NCBI RefSeq assembly: GCF_019469425.1
Contig: NZ_CP048272.1
Span: forward strand, 1 to 64,000
DNA length: 64,000 bases
From: Bifidobacterium asteroides
GTDB lineage: Bacteria > Actinomycetota > Actinomycetes > Actinomycetales > Bifidobacteriaceae
Direction of reading: 5' to 3'
Numbering within the stretch: position 1 is the first letter of the stretch; the number at the start of each line of letters is the position of its first letter. The notes under the pieces were generated by a model. That model saw only the letters and a program-made list of their open reading frames with translations. It did not search any database and had not been told where the DNA came from. Shown here in pieces: positions 52,615 through 61,650 of the stretch. Position numbers and translations under genes: made by a program.

Positions 52615-53319
52615 TCACCACTCCACGTTTTCGATGTCTTCGGGGCTGTCGTTGGTCTGCACGGCCTGGACCCGTGCGTCGTGCATGCGGATGACCCTAT
52701 CGGCGATGGGGGCGATGGCCGCGTTGTGGGTGACGATGACCACGGTGGCGCCCTTCTGGCGGCACTGGTCCTGGAGGATGCGCAGCACCTGCTTGCCGGT
52801 CCGATAGTCCAGGGCTCCGGTGGGTTCGTCACAGAGCAGGATCTTGGGGTTCTTGGCTACGGCCCGTGCAATGGCCACCCGCTGTTGCTCGCCGCCGGAA
52901 AGCTGGGCGGGGAAGTTGTCGATCCGGTCGCCCAGGCCCACGTCGATCAGGGTCTGGACCGGGTCGGCAGCGTTGTCTACGATCTCCGAAGCCAGCTCCA
53001 CGTTCTCCCTGGCGGTCAGGTTGGCTACCAGGTTGTAGAACTGGAAGACGAAGCCCACGTCATAGCGGCGGTAGGTGGTCAGCTGCCGGGCGTCATAGCC
53101 GGCGATGTCCTTCCCGTCCACGATCACCTGGCCCTCGTCGCAGGTGTCCATGCCGCCCAAGATGTTGAGCACAGTCGACTTGCCCGCCCCCGAGGCTCCG
53201 AGGATGACCACCAGCTCGCCTCTCTCGATGGAGAAGGTGACGTCGTTGTTGGCCACAATGGTCGTCTCGCCGGTCGCATACCGCTTCGTTTCTCCAATGA
53301 CGTCGATATAGCCCATCAT
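52615..53319 (-). CDS. ABC transporter ATPase, MacB/LolD-type
   Basis: A 234-residue ATPase that should pair with the FtsX-family permease immediately downstream. Walker [10 protein letters not shown], signature [15 protein letters not shown] and Walker [13 protein letters not shown] are all canonical. The start at 53319 (MMGYIDVI) is chosen because GAGAGGG lies close upstream and the family length is reached. An upstream in-frame extension to 53565 would be Ser/Arg-rich and unlike the family. The stop lies three to seven bases from the permease start, consistent with one operon. Confidence 0.93.
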   Translation of the reverse strand: MMGYIDVIGETKRYATGETTIVANNDVTFSIERGELVVILGASGAGKSTVLNILGGMDTCDEGQVIVDGKDIAGYDARQLTTYRRYDVGFVFQFYNLVANLTARENVELASEIVDNAADPVQTLIDVGLGDRIDNFPAQLSGGEQQRVAIARAVAKNPKILLCDEPTGALDYRTGKQVLRILQDQCRQKGATVVIVTHNAAIAPIADRVIRMHDARVQAVQTNDSPEDIENVEW

Positions 53320-53421
53320 GCCCTCTCGTAACCCTGGCCGTCCGACGCAAGGGACGCCCCCCGATGCTCTGCTCCCCACTACTGTATACGTTCGTAGGGC
53401 CTGGGGCACAGGAGAACCGCC

Positions 53422-53453
53422 TGCCGGGCGGCAACATGTCCACAGGCCCGGCA
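53422..53453 (-). terminator. Hairpin after the EcfA gene
   Basis: Arms TGCCGGGC (53422-53429) and GCCCGGCA (53446-53453) pair perfectly over 8 bp. It begins 6 bp after the EcfA stop and separates that operon from the MacB-type ABC genes on the same strand. Confidence 0.6.
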
Positions 53454-53458
53454 AGGGC

Positions 53459-54910
53459 TCAGAGGGCTTGCAGGAGGTTGCCCAGTTTGCGACTGTCCCT
53501 GACCGGCCTGCCCTGGCGGAAGGTGATGAACCGTTGGCAGGTCTGTGCCAGGAACTCCTGGTCATGCGAGATGACGATCACCATGACTCCCAGGGAGCGC
53601 ATATAGCGGATCATCCCGGTCACCTGGTTCATGTGGAGCAGGTCCAGGCCGCTGGTTGGCTCGTCCAGAACCGCCAGGCGTTTGCCCGACAGTATGGCGG
53701 CCGCGATGGCCACTCGCTGTTTCTCTCCGCCGGAAAGGGTGTTGGGGTGCCGGCCCAGGAGCCGCTCCAGGTCAAGTTTTCGTGCCACTTCCCTGAAGAG
53801 GTCGGTTCGTCTGGCCCCAAGGAGCATTTCGCCTTCGACGGTCTCGCTGAAGAGCTGGTAGTTGACATCCTGAAAGACCATATAGGAGTCCTCGACACGC
53901 TCCCTGCTGGTCTGCCTGGCCCCATTCAGGCTTATTTCCGACTTGTTGCCAGGCTTGAGCAGGCCGGTAAGGACCGAGGCGAAAGTGCTCTTGCCAGCAC
54001 CGTTGCGGCCGATGATGCCGGTGATGTCGTCGCTGGACAGGGTCAAGTCGTCCACATCCAGGGCGGGAGCCTGGTCGCGGTGGTAGGCATAGGTCAGATT
54101 CCTGACCCGCAGCAGATCGGGGGTCTTCTTGGCGATGACCCTGGCAGGGGCGCTCGCCTCCTGGGCCGCATCCAGCTTGAGGGCCCGCAGCCCCATGACC
54201 TGGCGGCTTGGATCATCCAGCCCTCTCATGGCGGCCGACGTCATATGCTCCGCCAGCCTGCCGTCCTTCATGACCAGGAAATCGTCGGCCAGGCCGTCCA
54301 GGTAGTAGAGGCGGTGCTCGATCAGGACCATGGTCAAGCCCCGGTCCTTCAAGCGACCCAGGATCTGCGCCAGGCTGGCCACCGCCTCGACGTCCAGGTT
54401 GCCGGAGGGCTCGTCCAGGACCAGGATCTGCGGGTCCATCATGCAGGAGGAGGCGATGGCGATCATCTGCTTCTCGCCCCCGGACAGGGAAAAGATGTCC
54501 CGGTCCATAAGCGGGGCGATGCCGAAAAGATCAGCTACCTGGTCTATGCGCTCCCGGATGGCCTCCGGCTGGATCCCGGTGTTCTCCAGGGGGAAGGCCA
54601 GCTCGCTGCGGACGTCGGTGGTGAAGAACTGGGTCTTGGGATTCTGAAAGACCGACCCAACCTGCTCTGAAAGCCGGTAGATGGGCCTGGCTGTGGTTGG
54701 CTCGCCCCCGATCAGGCACTCTCCCTCCAGCTTGCCCTCGTAAAGTTCGGGGATCAGGCCGTTGATGACCCTGGACAGGGTGGTTTTGCCGCACCCACTC
54801 GGCCCGGTGACTACGATCAGCCGTCCCTTGCCCATTCGGCAGGAGACCTCCTTGAGGGACGGTCTGCTGGCGCCCTCGTAGGTGAAGCTAAGCCTGGAAC
54901 ATTGCAACAT
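53459..54910 (-). CDS. Energy-coupling factor ATPase, two fused EcfA domains
   Basis: A 483-residue protein with two ABC ATPase domains in tandem, the motor of an ECF importer. Domain 1 has Walker A GPSGCGKTT, signature LSGGEKQMIAIAS and Walker B ILVLDEPSGNLD. Domain 2 has GRNGAGKST, LSGGEKQRVAIAAA and AVLDEPTSGLD. Both are canonical, so both sites should hydrolyse ATP. ATG 54910 gives MLQCSRLSFTYEG, the expected family start, and lies inside the EcfT gene, overlapping it by 23 bp. It is the last gene of the EcfS-EcfT-EcfA operon. Confidence 0.92.
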   Translation of the reverse strand: MLQCSRLSFTYEGASRPSLKEVSCRMGKGRLIVVTGPSGCGKTTLSRVINGLIPELYEGKLEGECLIGGEPTTARPIYRLSEQVGSVFQNPKTQFFTTDVRSELAFPLENTGIQPEAIRERIDQVADLFGIAPLMDRDIFSLSGGEKQMIAIASSCMMDPQILVLDEPSGNLDVEAVASLAQILGRLKDRGLTMVLIEHRLYYLDGLADDFLVMKDGRLAEHMTSAAMRGLDDPSRQVMGLRALKLDAAQEASAPARVIAKKTPDLLRVRNLTYAYHRDQAPALDVDDLTLSSDDITGIIGRNGAGKSTFASVLTGLLKPGNKSEISLNGARQTSRERVEDSYMVFQDVNYQLFSETVEGEMLLGARRTDLFREVARKLDLERLLGRHPNTLSGGEKQRVAIAAAILSGKRLAVLDEPTSGLDLLHMNQVTGMIRYMRSLGVMVIVISHDQEFLAQTCQRFITFRQGRPVRDSRKLGNLLQAL

Positions 54911-55586
54911 AGGCTCCACATCCCATAAGGACCAGGCCAAGGGCGCACATGATCGCATCCAGTTCAGTGAAGGCAATCCGTTGGATGGAGGCCTTGGGCC
55001 CGGGGTCGCCGATCCCCCTGGTCAGGGCGGCCGAGGTCAGGTCGGTGGCCACATTGGTGGCGTTGTTGAGGAGGGGCACGTAAATGTACTCCATGGTCCG
55101 CAGTGGGTGACAGATCATGTCGCCCGTGGTGACGGCAATCCCCCTGAACTTCATGGCCCGTCTGATCTGGGCATAGTCGTGCCTGACGGTCGGAAAGAAG
55201 CGGAAGAGCACGCTTACGGGGATGACCAGCCACTGGGGGGCGTGAATCTTGCGCATCAGGTAGACCAGCTCCGAGACCTTGGTGGTACCCATCATGAAGG
55301 CCGCCACCAGCACCAGGGGGAGGACCCTGCCTACGCCGACGAAGAGGAAGAGCAGGTAATGCCCCGGCAGGTTTTCAGGAAAGACCATGGCCAGGGAGGC
55401 GCCCAGGGCGAAGACCAGGCAGACCAGAAGCCAGGCCTGGCCCTTCCTCACCCTGCCCACGATGACCTGAAAGCTGCAGAAGTAGACGTTTATGGCCAGA
55501 ACCAGTGGGGTGGGCAAGGTGATGAAAATAAGGGCGTTGGCGAAGATGACCAGCAGGAATCTGGTGTAGATGGAGATAGGCCTCAT
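54888..55586 (-). CDS. Energy-coupling factor transmembrane subunit EcfT
   Basis: A 232-residue scaffold subunit with about five helices, linking the EcfA ATPases to the substrate-binding EcfS. Coupling-helix signatures appear as IRRAMKFRGIAVT near 145-157 and AALTRGIGDPG near 200, matching the Ala-Arg-Gly type motifs of EcfT. ATG 55586 (MRPISIYTRFLL) overlaps the stop of the EcfS gene by four bases. The following EcfA starts inside this gene. The group of three is a dedicated-type (group I) ECF module. Confidence 0.9.
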   Translation of the reverse strand: MRPISIYTRFLLVIFANALIFITLPTPLVLAINVYFCSFQVIVGRVRKGQAWLLVCLVFALGASLAMVFPENLPGHYLLFLFVGVGRVLPLVLVAAFMMGTTKVSELVYLMRKIHAPQWLVIPVSVLFRFFPTVRHDYAQIRRAMKFRGIAVTTGDMICHPLRTMEYIYVPLLNNATNVATDLTSAALTRGIGDPGPKASIQRIAFTELDAIMCALGLVLMGCGAYVAMFQA

Positions 55587-56191
55587 TGCTTGGCGGGTAT
55601 CCGGTTGAAATGCCTGTCGACGATCCTGGCGCCTATCCATGCCCCGAGCAGGGCGCCGACCAGGGTGGCCAGAATGCAGACCAGGAAGGTCGCTCCGGTG
55701 ATGGGCGCGAAGACCCCGTTGATGTACTCCTGGCTTTTGCCACGGCGGACCAGGCTTGCCACGTAGGCGTCCTTCATGAACCAGAGGGGAAGGACGGGGC
55801 CAGTGCAGCCAAAGGTGAGGATGGCATAGCTCAGGTAACGGGCCAGATTGGGACGGCTCTCCCTGAGCGAGGACTGAACCAGATCAGCCAGCAGGCCACA
55901 GAAAGCGTAAGGGATGAAGGAGAGGGCGAAGTGGCCGAAGACCAGCAGGAAGAGGCCCATGATGACGCCGACGATGGTGACGGCCCCGAATCTAGGCACC
56001 TGACGGATCATCAGCATGTAGACCGGGCCAGAGACCAGTCCAACCATGGCTGGTATGAAGAGGGAGGAGAGGCCGGGCATAACCAGGCCCGCCACGAAGA
56101 TGGTGATGAAGTTGCCCACAGCCATGCTGACGAAGTAGAGGGCCGTGAAAATACCGACGTTGACCAGGTCTTTTGTCTTGAGTGCTTTCAT
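55583..56191 (-). CDS. ECF transporter substrate-binding subunit, MptD-like
   Basis: A 202-residue integral membrane protein of the MptD/Trep_Strep family of S components, with five or six helices from MKALKTKDLVNVGIFTALYF onward. The conserved DLVNVGIFTALYF near the N terminus sits where EcfS contacts EcfT. Substrate is unknown. Members of ECF families import vitamins, metals and, in some streptococci and staphylococci, haem. A neighbouring heterodimeric exporter on the opposite strand is a repeated context for this family, by my recollection. It is first in its operon, 221 bp from the divergent exporter. Confidence 0.85.
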   Translation of the reverse strand: MKALKTKDLVNVGIFTALYFVSMAVGNFITIFVAGLVMPGLSSLFIPAMVGLVSGPVYMLMIRQVPRFGAVTIVGVIMGLFLLVFGHFALSFIPYAFCGLLADLVQSSLRESRPNLARYLSYAILTFGCTGPVLPLWFMKDAYVASLVRRGKSQEYINGVFAPITGATFLVCILATLVGALLGAWIGARIVDRHFNRIPAKQ

Positions 56192-56339
56192 AAAGGATCG
56201 CTCCCGTGCGGGTGGCGGCCGCTCGGCTCTAGGCCATATATCCGCCGAAGTCGGGTTGTGCCGTCCATTCTAGGGGAGCTGGGAGGAAAAGTAAATGATA
56301 TTTTTTTATTTCTCTTGCCGGGGCTTCACGATAAGGGTA

Positions 56340-56369
56340 TTGCCTGGCGCACAGGGATTTTGTTAGGGT
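56340..56369 (+). promoter_or_regulatory. Candidate promoter of the exporter pair
   Basis: TTGCCT (56340-56345) and TAGGGT (56364-56369) are spaced 18 bp and lie 43 bp before the ATG. The intergenic region also holds a T-rich run near 56299-56309. No DtxR-type palindrome was seen. Confidence 0.4.
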
Positions 56370-56412
56370 TCACCGAGAAGGGCGTATCAGAAAGGCGGCA
56401 CAAAGGACAGGC

Positions 56413-58197
56413 ATGATCAGCAAGCGACTACTTCATCTACCGGGAGCCAGGATGGGCGCCAGCTTCCTGCTGGCCCTCCTGCAGATGATCGGCACGCTGG
56501 CGGAGGTCATCCTCCTTCCGGTGGCCATCGCGGCCGTAGGCCGTTCCCTTGGCTTGCCTGTCCCTCATGCCCTTGCCTGGGTGCCCGGTCGGCCTGGGCT
56601 TCTGGCGGTCTTGATAGGCGGGCTGATTCTGGTTCGGTTCCTGACTCAGGCGGTCGCCAGATCCGTCAGCGCCAGGCTGGCCGATGGTATGGGCCAGGCG
56701 CTCTCCCAGGCCCTGTACTTATCCGTGTTCGACCCCAATGGTCAGGAGAACGACCTGGGCGTTCCGGCGCAGACCCTGGCCAGGCTTTCGACCGAGGGGG
56801 TCAAGTCGGTCGTCTCCTACTTTACGGCCTACATTCCTGCCCTGGTCCAGACTGCCCTGATGCTGGTCGTGACCCTGGCCGTCCTCCTGCCCGTCAGCCC
56901 GTTGGCTGCAGGGATCGTCGTGATCGGCATGGTGGCCCTGCCCCTGGCCTCCAAGCCGACCATGGGCGAGAACATCAAAGTGCAGCTGGGCCAGCTACGC
57001 AAGTACGACAAGGTCGGCGTCCACTTCGAGCATGCCCTGAGGGGGCTCAGCACCTTGAAGATCTTTGGAGCGGACCAGCGGCAGGCTGATGATCTGGCCG
57101 AGGAGTCCGAGGGGTTCCGCCGGATAACCATGGGGGTCCTGGGCGGGCAGCTGCGCTCGCTGATCAAGGCTGACGCAGTCATCTACGCCAGCCTCATTCT
57201 GGCGGTTGCAGCCACAGTCCTGATTGGGCAAGGAGGGTCCTCTCAAGTGCTATCCTGCCTGGTCGTCGCCCTGGCCGGGGTTCGGCTCTTTGCGCCTGAG
57301 CGGCAGCTGGTCTACATGATGCATTCCGGCATGGTCGCCATCAAGCAGGGCAAGGCCATCGACAACATTCTCCAGGCGCGGCAGGTGGGTGACAGGGAGT
57401 CGGCGGCTCCGCAATACGCCTCGGACGCTGTCCCAGGGCCCGCATCGGGATCTGCCGGTGCGCTGGGCATCCGCGCTCGCAATCTGACCTACACCTATCC
57501 TGACGGCTTCCAGGCTCTGACCAATCTGAACTTCGATCTCCCGGCCAAGGGGCATGTGGGCCTGGTCGGCGCTTCGGGCTCCGGCAAGAGCACCCTGGCG
57601 GGCCTGCTGTCCGGGCGCCTTCAGGGGTATACCGGAGAACTGTCTATTGGAGGACGCAAGATCAGCGATCTGTCACGTGAGGACCTAGTTGGCCTGCAGA
57701 CCGTGGTTCGGGGAACCGACCACCTCTTTACCGGAACCATCAGGTCGAATCTCGATCCGGCCGGACTGGGCTACTCGGATGGTGAGCTGCTGGACGTGTT
57801 GGACAAGGTCGGTCTGACCGGGCTTGTCCAGAGCAAGGGCGGGCTGGACGCTCCCATCGACCCTGAGGGAGGCAACCTCTCCGGAGGGCAGCGCCAGCGG
57901 CTATCCATTGCACGCGGGCTCCTGCGGCGTTCCTCTGTTTACATCTTCGACGAGGCCACCAGCGCCGTTGACCGCGAGCATGACGCCAGCTTGGCTGCTC
58001 TGATGGACGCGCTGGGCAAGGAGTCCCTGGTCCTGACCGTCACCCACCGCCTGGCCGGGGTCCGCAATGCCGATTCCATCCTTTTCTTGCGGGGGGGCCG
58101 TCTGGCGGAGAGCGGCGGTTTCCGTGAGCTGATGGATGCCGGGGGCGGATTCGCGGCCCAGTGGAAGGAGCAGGCCCAGTATGAGGACGGGGAGTGA
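56413..58197 (+). CDS. ABC exporter half-transporter, subunit 1
   Basis: A 594-residue half-transporter with six helices (about 10-300) and a C-terminal ATPase (about 345-585). Walker A GASGSGKST, signature LSGGQRQRLSIARGL and Walker B VYIFDEATSAVD are canonical. It resembles the CydC/CydD class and other bacterial type IV exporters. The ATG at 56413 follows AAAGGA. It precedes a second half-transporter by 4 bp and the two should form a heterodimer. The divergent ECF importer next to it suggests a related substrate, but none is known. Confidence 0.9.
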   Translation: MISKRLLHLPGARMGASFLLALLQMIGTLAEVILLPVAIAAVGRSLGLPVPHALAWVPGRPGLLAVLIGGLILVRFLTQAVARSVSARLADGMGQALSQALYLSVFDPNGQENDLGVPAQTLARLSTEGVKSVVSYFTAYIPALVQTALMLVVTLAVLLPVSPLAAGIVVIGMVALPLASKPTMGENIKVQLGQLRKYDKVGVHFEHALRGLSTLKIFGADQRQADDLAEESEGFRRITMGVLGGQLRSLIKADAVIYASLILAVAATVLIGQGGSSQVLSCLVVALAGVRLFAPERQLVYMMHSGMVAIKQGKAIDNILQARQVGDRESAAPQYASDAVPGPASGSAGALGIRARNLTYTYPDGFQALTNLNFDLPAKGHVGLVGASGSGKSTLAGLLSGRLQGYTGELSIGGRKISDLSREDLVGLQTVVRGTDHLFTGTIRSNLDPAGLGYSDGELLDVLDKVGLTGLVQSKGGLDAPIDPEGGNLSGGQRQRLSIARGLLRRSSVYIFDEATSAVDREHDASLAALMDALGKESLVLTVTHRLAGVRNADSILFLRGGRLAESGGFRELMDAGGGFAAQWKEQAQYEDGE

Positions 58198-58201
58198 CAG
58201 A

Positions 58202-59941
58202 ATGCAGCAGACGACCGGCAACCTGGTGATGATGCGCCGCATGGCCCGGCTGATGAAGCCTCTGGCCGGCACGGAGGGCAAGGCCATCCTCTGCGGCAGC
58301 CTGGGCCACCTCTTCGCGGTCTGGAGCATGATGGCAGCCGCTGCGGCCCTGATCGGCCTAGTCGCGGACTGGCCTCCTCTGAATGGACAGTGGGTCGTCT
58401 GGGCCTTGGCGGCGGTCCTGACCGCCCTCAGCCGGGGGGTCATGGCCTATGGGGAGCAGTACTGCAACCATGAGATGGCCTTCAGCATGCTCCGCGACAT
58501 CCGCACGACGGTCTTCGACAAGATGCGGTCCCTGGCCCCGGCCGGTCTGCGCGACCAGGCGCGCGGAGACATGGTGACGGTGATCACCAATGACATCGAG
58601 TTGCTGGAGATTTTCTACGCCCACACCCTTTCACCCATCGCCATCGCTCTGGTGACTTCCTTGGCCAACCTGGCCCTGCTCACCTGGCTCTCGCCCTGGA
58701 TGGGCCTGGCCGCCGTGATCTCCTACCTCATCGTCGGTCTGCTCATCCCCATCCTGAGCGCAAGACCCACCTTCAAGGTAGCCATGCAGGAGCGGACGGC
58801 CCAAGCCAATTTGCATTCCCTTCTTCTGGAGACTCTGCAGGGCCGCACAGAGCTGGCGGGGTTGGGCGCTCTGGGGAATACCCGTCGCCGGGTGGGAGCC
58901 GCTACGGGCCAGATGTTGGATGCGCGGGGCCGCACCTCTGGGCGGACTATTGCCAACGATCTGGTCACCAACGTGGTCACTCTGATCTGCGCTGGAGTCT
59001 TCACATTGATGGCCTGCCACCTAGGTTCGGCAGGGTTGGTGAATCCTGCACGGGGAATGATCGGACTGGTCGGCTTCCTCTCTTCCTTCGCTCCCTTGAT
59101 ACCTGTGGCCCGGCTAGGCGCCGGCCTGCAGCCCACCTTGGCCGCGGCTCGACGGGTCTTCTCGCTTCTGGATAAGGAGCCGCCTGTACGTGAGGTGGAA
59201 TCCGGTCATGGGGATCCCCTGGCGGAGTTCACTGGAGAGGAGGCCAAGGCCGTCTCCTTCTCCTACGCTGGCAAGACTGACTCAGGTGAACATGGTGGCC
59301 GAATCTCGGTTTTGGACGGTCTGGATCTTTCCACCAAGCCTGGCGAGCTGATCGGCATCCAAGGCGCCAACGGAGCTGGCAAGTCTACCTTGATCGATCT
59401 GCTGATGCGGTTCCAGGAGCGCAGTGGTGGGGATCTGACGGTTTCCGGTCTGCCTATCGAGACGATTCACACTGTCGACCTGCGTGCCCAGCAGGCTTTG
59501 GTGAGTCAAGATACCTATATATTTAGCCTTACTTTGGCGGATAACATCGCTCTGGCCCGGCCCGATGCCAGCAGAGAAGATATTGAGAAGGCAGCTCATG
59601 ATGCCTGCCTGGATGATCTGATCGACCAGCTGCCTGACGGCTTGGATCATCTGCTTGCTGACAACGGCTCGGACCTGTCCGATGGACAGCGGCAAAGGGT
59701 GGCTCTGGCTCGCGCCTTTTTGAGCTCGGCGCCATTCATGCTTCTGGATGAGCCCACCAGCAATATGGATGCTCTCCTCGAGGGCCGGGTCTTGACCAGG
59801 CTGATCGAGCGGAAGGGCGACCGTACCTGTCTGATCGTCTCTCATCGTCCCTCGGTCCTTGCCAGGGTTGACCGGTTGCTGACGCTGCGAGACGGCAAAC
59901 TAGTTGAGGAGAAAGATGCTATGTCGTGCGCGGTAGGATAG
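58202..59941 (+). CDS. ABC exporter half-transporter, subunit 2
   Basis: A 579-residue half-transporter with six helices and a C-terminal ATPase. Walker A GANGAGKST and Walker B FMLLDEPTSNMD are intact. The signature reads LSDGQRQRVALARA, with Asp in place of the second Gly of LSGGQ, so this site may be the weaker one of the heterodimer. ATG 58202 follows the previous stop by four bases, with GGGGAG upstream. The C-terminal residues are polar. An eroded copy of this gene's ATPase region lies at about 61.23-61.65 kb, which points to an old duplication. Confidence 0.88.
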   Translation: MQQTTGNLVMMRRMARLMKPLAGTEGKAILCGSLGHLFAVWSMMAAAAALIGLVADWPPLNGQWVVWALAAVLTALSRGVMAYGEQYCNHEMAFSMLRDIRTTVFDKMRSLAPAGLRDQARGDMVTVITNDIELLEIFYAHTLSPIAIALVTSLANLALLTWLSPWMGLAAVISYLIVGLLIPILSARPTFKVAMQERTAQANLHSLLLETLQGRTELAGLGALGNTRRRVGAATGQMLDARGRTSGRTIANDLVTNVVTLICAGVFTLMACHLGSAGLVNPARGMIGLVGFLSSFAPLIPVARLGAGLQPTLAAARRVFSLLDKEPPVREVESGHGDPLAEFTGEEAKAVSFSYAGKTDSGEHGGRISVLDGLDLSTKPGELIGIQGANGAGKSTLIDLLMRFQERSGGDLTVSGLPIETIHTVDLRAQQALVSQDTYIFSLTLADNIALARPDASREDIEKAAHDACLDDLIDQLPDGLDHLLADNGSDLSDGQRQRVALARAFLSSAPFMLLDEPTSNMDALLEGRVLTRLIERKGDRTCLIVSHRPSVLARVDRLLTLRDGKLVEEKDAMSCAVG

Positions 59942-60236
59942 AGATGAGAGAAGTTCGTGTTCTGCTGCTATTGCTTCTGAAGAATCTCTAGCCTTGTCAG
60001 GTGAATAGCTGATTGAGAGGTATGGCAACACATGATTTCGTTATAATTTGCTGACTTTTAGCTGTATCGAGTTAGGAAATCTAGCGGGATAGGTCTATAT
60101 GCTATGCCAAACGTATGTAACAGTGGTCAACCGACAGTCTGTCTGTAGACTGCATAGGAACGCTAGAATGCGATAACTCTTTAAAAGATGATGCCAGCGA
60201 GTCGCAAAAGTTACTAGATGCCAGAAGGGGAACTGC

Positions 60237-60341
60237 TCAATTTGTTGTGTATGCCATAACCGGAAGAGCCGCCTCAGGGTTCATATCTTCATAGCTGACA
60301 GTGGCTTTCCTCATAGAGTAGAAGATTGCCATCGTCTCCAT
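60237..60341 (-). CDS. Possible 34-residue peptide
   Basis: ATG 60341 opens a 34-codon frame on the minus strand, ending at 60237. GAGG lies six bases upstream, a good ribosome site. The start reads METMAIFYSMRKATVSYEDM and the tail is Ala/Pro/Thr-rich. A second overlapping minus-strand frame (about 60285-60440) also looks protein-like, reading THPFEVCNGDDGNLLLY. The two together may be one gene split by a frameshift. Function unknown. Placed near an ABC exporter, a secreted or modified peptide is conceivable, but nothing shows it. Confidence 0.25.
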   Translation of the reverse strand: METMAIFYSMRKATVSYEDMNPEAALPVMAYTTN

Positions 60342-60471
60342 TACACACCTCGAATGGATGGGTAACATCGCCGATTAGTTGTTGGAGTTGTGGCCATCTT
60401 TTTTGGACTGACCGCCAGGTAAAGATATTAGCTGAGCAGGGTCATCCGAAGATAGCCTATCTGTATAGGAA

Positions 60472-60501
60472 AAGGCCGACAGCGCAATAGCTATCGGCCT
60501 T
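60472..60501. terminator. Bidirectional hairpin in the gene-poor region
   Basis: AAGGCCGA (60472-60479) pairs perfectly with TCGGCCTT (60494-60501), with AGC/GCT able to close further inside. A TTTT run follows on the minus strand and a weaker T/C run on the plus strand. It may have served a lost gene. Confidence 0.55.
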
Positions 60502-60750
60502 CGTTCTATCAATGGACCCCAAACGGCCCAATCGGGTACGGCACCAGCAGATGCTAAAAGAATTTATCCTTACCTCTTATATCTACCGGGTGATGCTGCC
60601 GTCTCCCGACAAACCCCATCATATCGCCGTCGACGACCGAAGAAGTTCATCATGGGATAAAATCAGATAGTCGCCATGCCGGTGATGCGGAGATGGCGGC
60701 CGCCAGCTCATCCGGGTTGGCTGTTCTATCAATATACCGAGGTGGTTTGG

Positions 60751-60921
60751 ATGCCTAATGGTAATCCAAACAAGGACGGTCGCGGATCGTACTTCATGGC
60801 TGCTGCTCTCGTGGGTGTCCCAGCGCTCGCGGGCAGGATGGATTCGTACGCTGCTTGGCTGATGTGTCTGGTCATGATGGCGTGTGCAGTCCTGTATGAC
60901 GTGTGGCACAGGAAGCGGTGA
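60751..60921 (+). CDS. Possible small membrane protein (56 residues)
   Basis: ATG 60751, five bases after GAGGTGG, opens a 56-codon frame. The N terminus is polar (MPNGNPNKDGRG), followed by two hydrophobic stretches, about 14-30 and 34-50, and a basic end WHRKR. A hairpin at 60929-60954 with a T/C-rich tail follows, as expected for a transcription unit. The length and layout suit a two-helix membrane peptide. No family is recognised. Confidence 0.45.
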   Translation: MPNGNPNKDGRGSYFMAAALVGVPALAGRMDSYAAWLMCLVMMACAVLYDVWHRKR

Positions 60922-60928
60922 TGTCCAG

Positions 60929-60954
60929 GCAGCCCGTCCAACAGGGTGGGCTGC
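60929..60954 (+). terminator. Hairpin after the 56-residue frame
   Basis: GCAGCCC (60929-60935) pairs with GGGCTGC (60948-60954) over 7 bp, followed by TCTCTTCC. It lies 8 bp after the stop of the small frame and could be its terminator. Confidence 0.5.
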
Positions 60955-61229
60955 TCTCTTCCGTGAACGCGAAAGGTCCAGCCATTCCTGCCTGGCTCTT
61001 ACCAGGCAATTAAATACAACACTGGTTGTGCAACAGACCAGTCTTATTAAGGTCCGCTGCATATGCGCGTTCTGGGAAGGCTCATGTCGAATACCCACTT
61101 GCCAGGTGCTTCCGTTTTCGATGATGAGCGTGGTCCCCGGCGTTTTGGCCACATGCCCAGTCGATTCTTGGCTGATTTTCCTGCTTTTCTGCCATAGTGT
61201 CCAGTCTGCTCCGCACTGCGGGTTGGGTC

Positions 61230-61650
61230 AGTGCTGTGGATAAACCAATCTAGCGGTGGCGTGGGGGCACAGCCCGACACTATGGAAGGTGTGGGCCAAA
61301 TCGCTTTTAGATAAGGGGCCACCTGCGAGCGAGGTTGAGCTAAACTTCGACAATTCGCTAACGGAATTTATAGGAGAGGAGTCCAGGACGGTTTCCTTCT
61401 CAGACGCGGGCAGGAATGATCCGGGTAAACACGGCGGCCAAGTCGCTGTTCTAAAAGGTTTGGATTTTTCTCTTAGACCTGGCGAATGGATGCTCACTTT
61501 GGAGAGGAGTTCAAACCATGCTGATTGAACAGAGGGGTGGCCGCACTTGTCTAATCGTCTCCCTCGTTCCTCGGTCTGTGCCCGAGTTAACCATCTGCTG
61601 TCTTTCGCACATGGCAAGTTCAATTGAAGTCAGTTCGGAGAAAAGTGATT
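61230..61650 (+). pseudogene. Decayed copy of an ABC exporter ATPase region
   Basis: This stretch is a diverged relative of subunit 2 of the exporter at 58202-59941. It reads LLDKGPPASEVE against LLDKEPPVREVE, then IGEESRTVSFSDAG against TGEEAKAVSFSYAG, then VLKGLDFSLRPGE. At that point it jumps to the part equivalent to 59765 onward, joining what corresponds to 59346 and 59765 and losing about 418 bases, including Walker A, the signature and Walker B. The join shifts the frame, and the end reads GGRTCLIVSLVPRSV against GDRTCLIVSHRPSVL. It cannot encode a working ATPase. Confidence 0.85.

Noticed and set aside
56192-56412. A DtxR-type iron box in the ECF/exporter control region
   Set aside because: GTTAGGGTTCACC near 56362-56374 matches only part of the consensus and is not palindromic.
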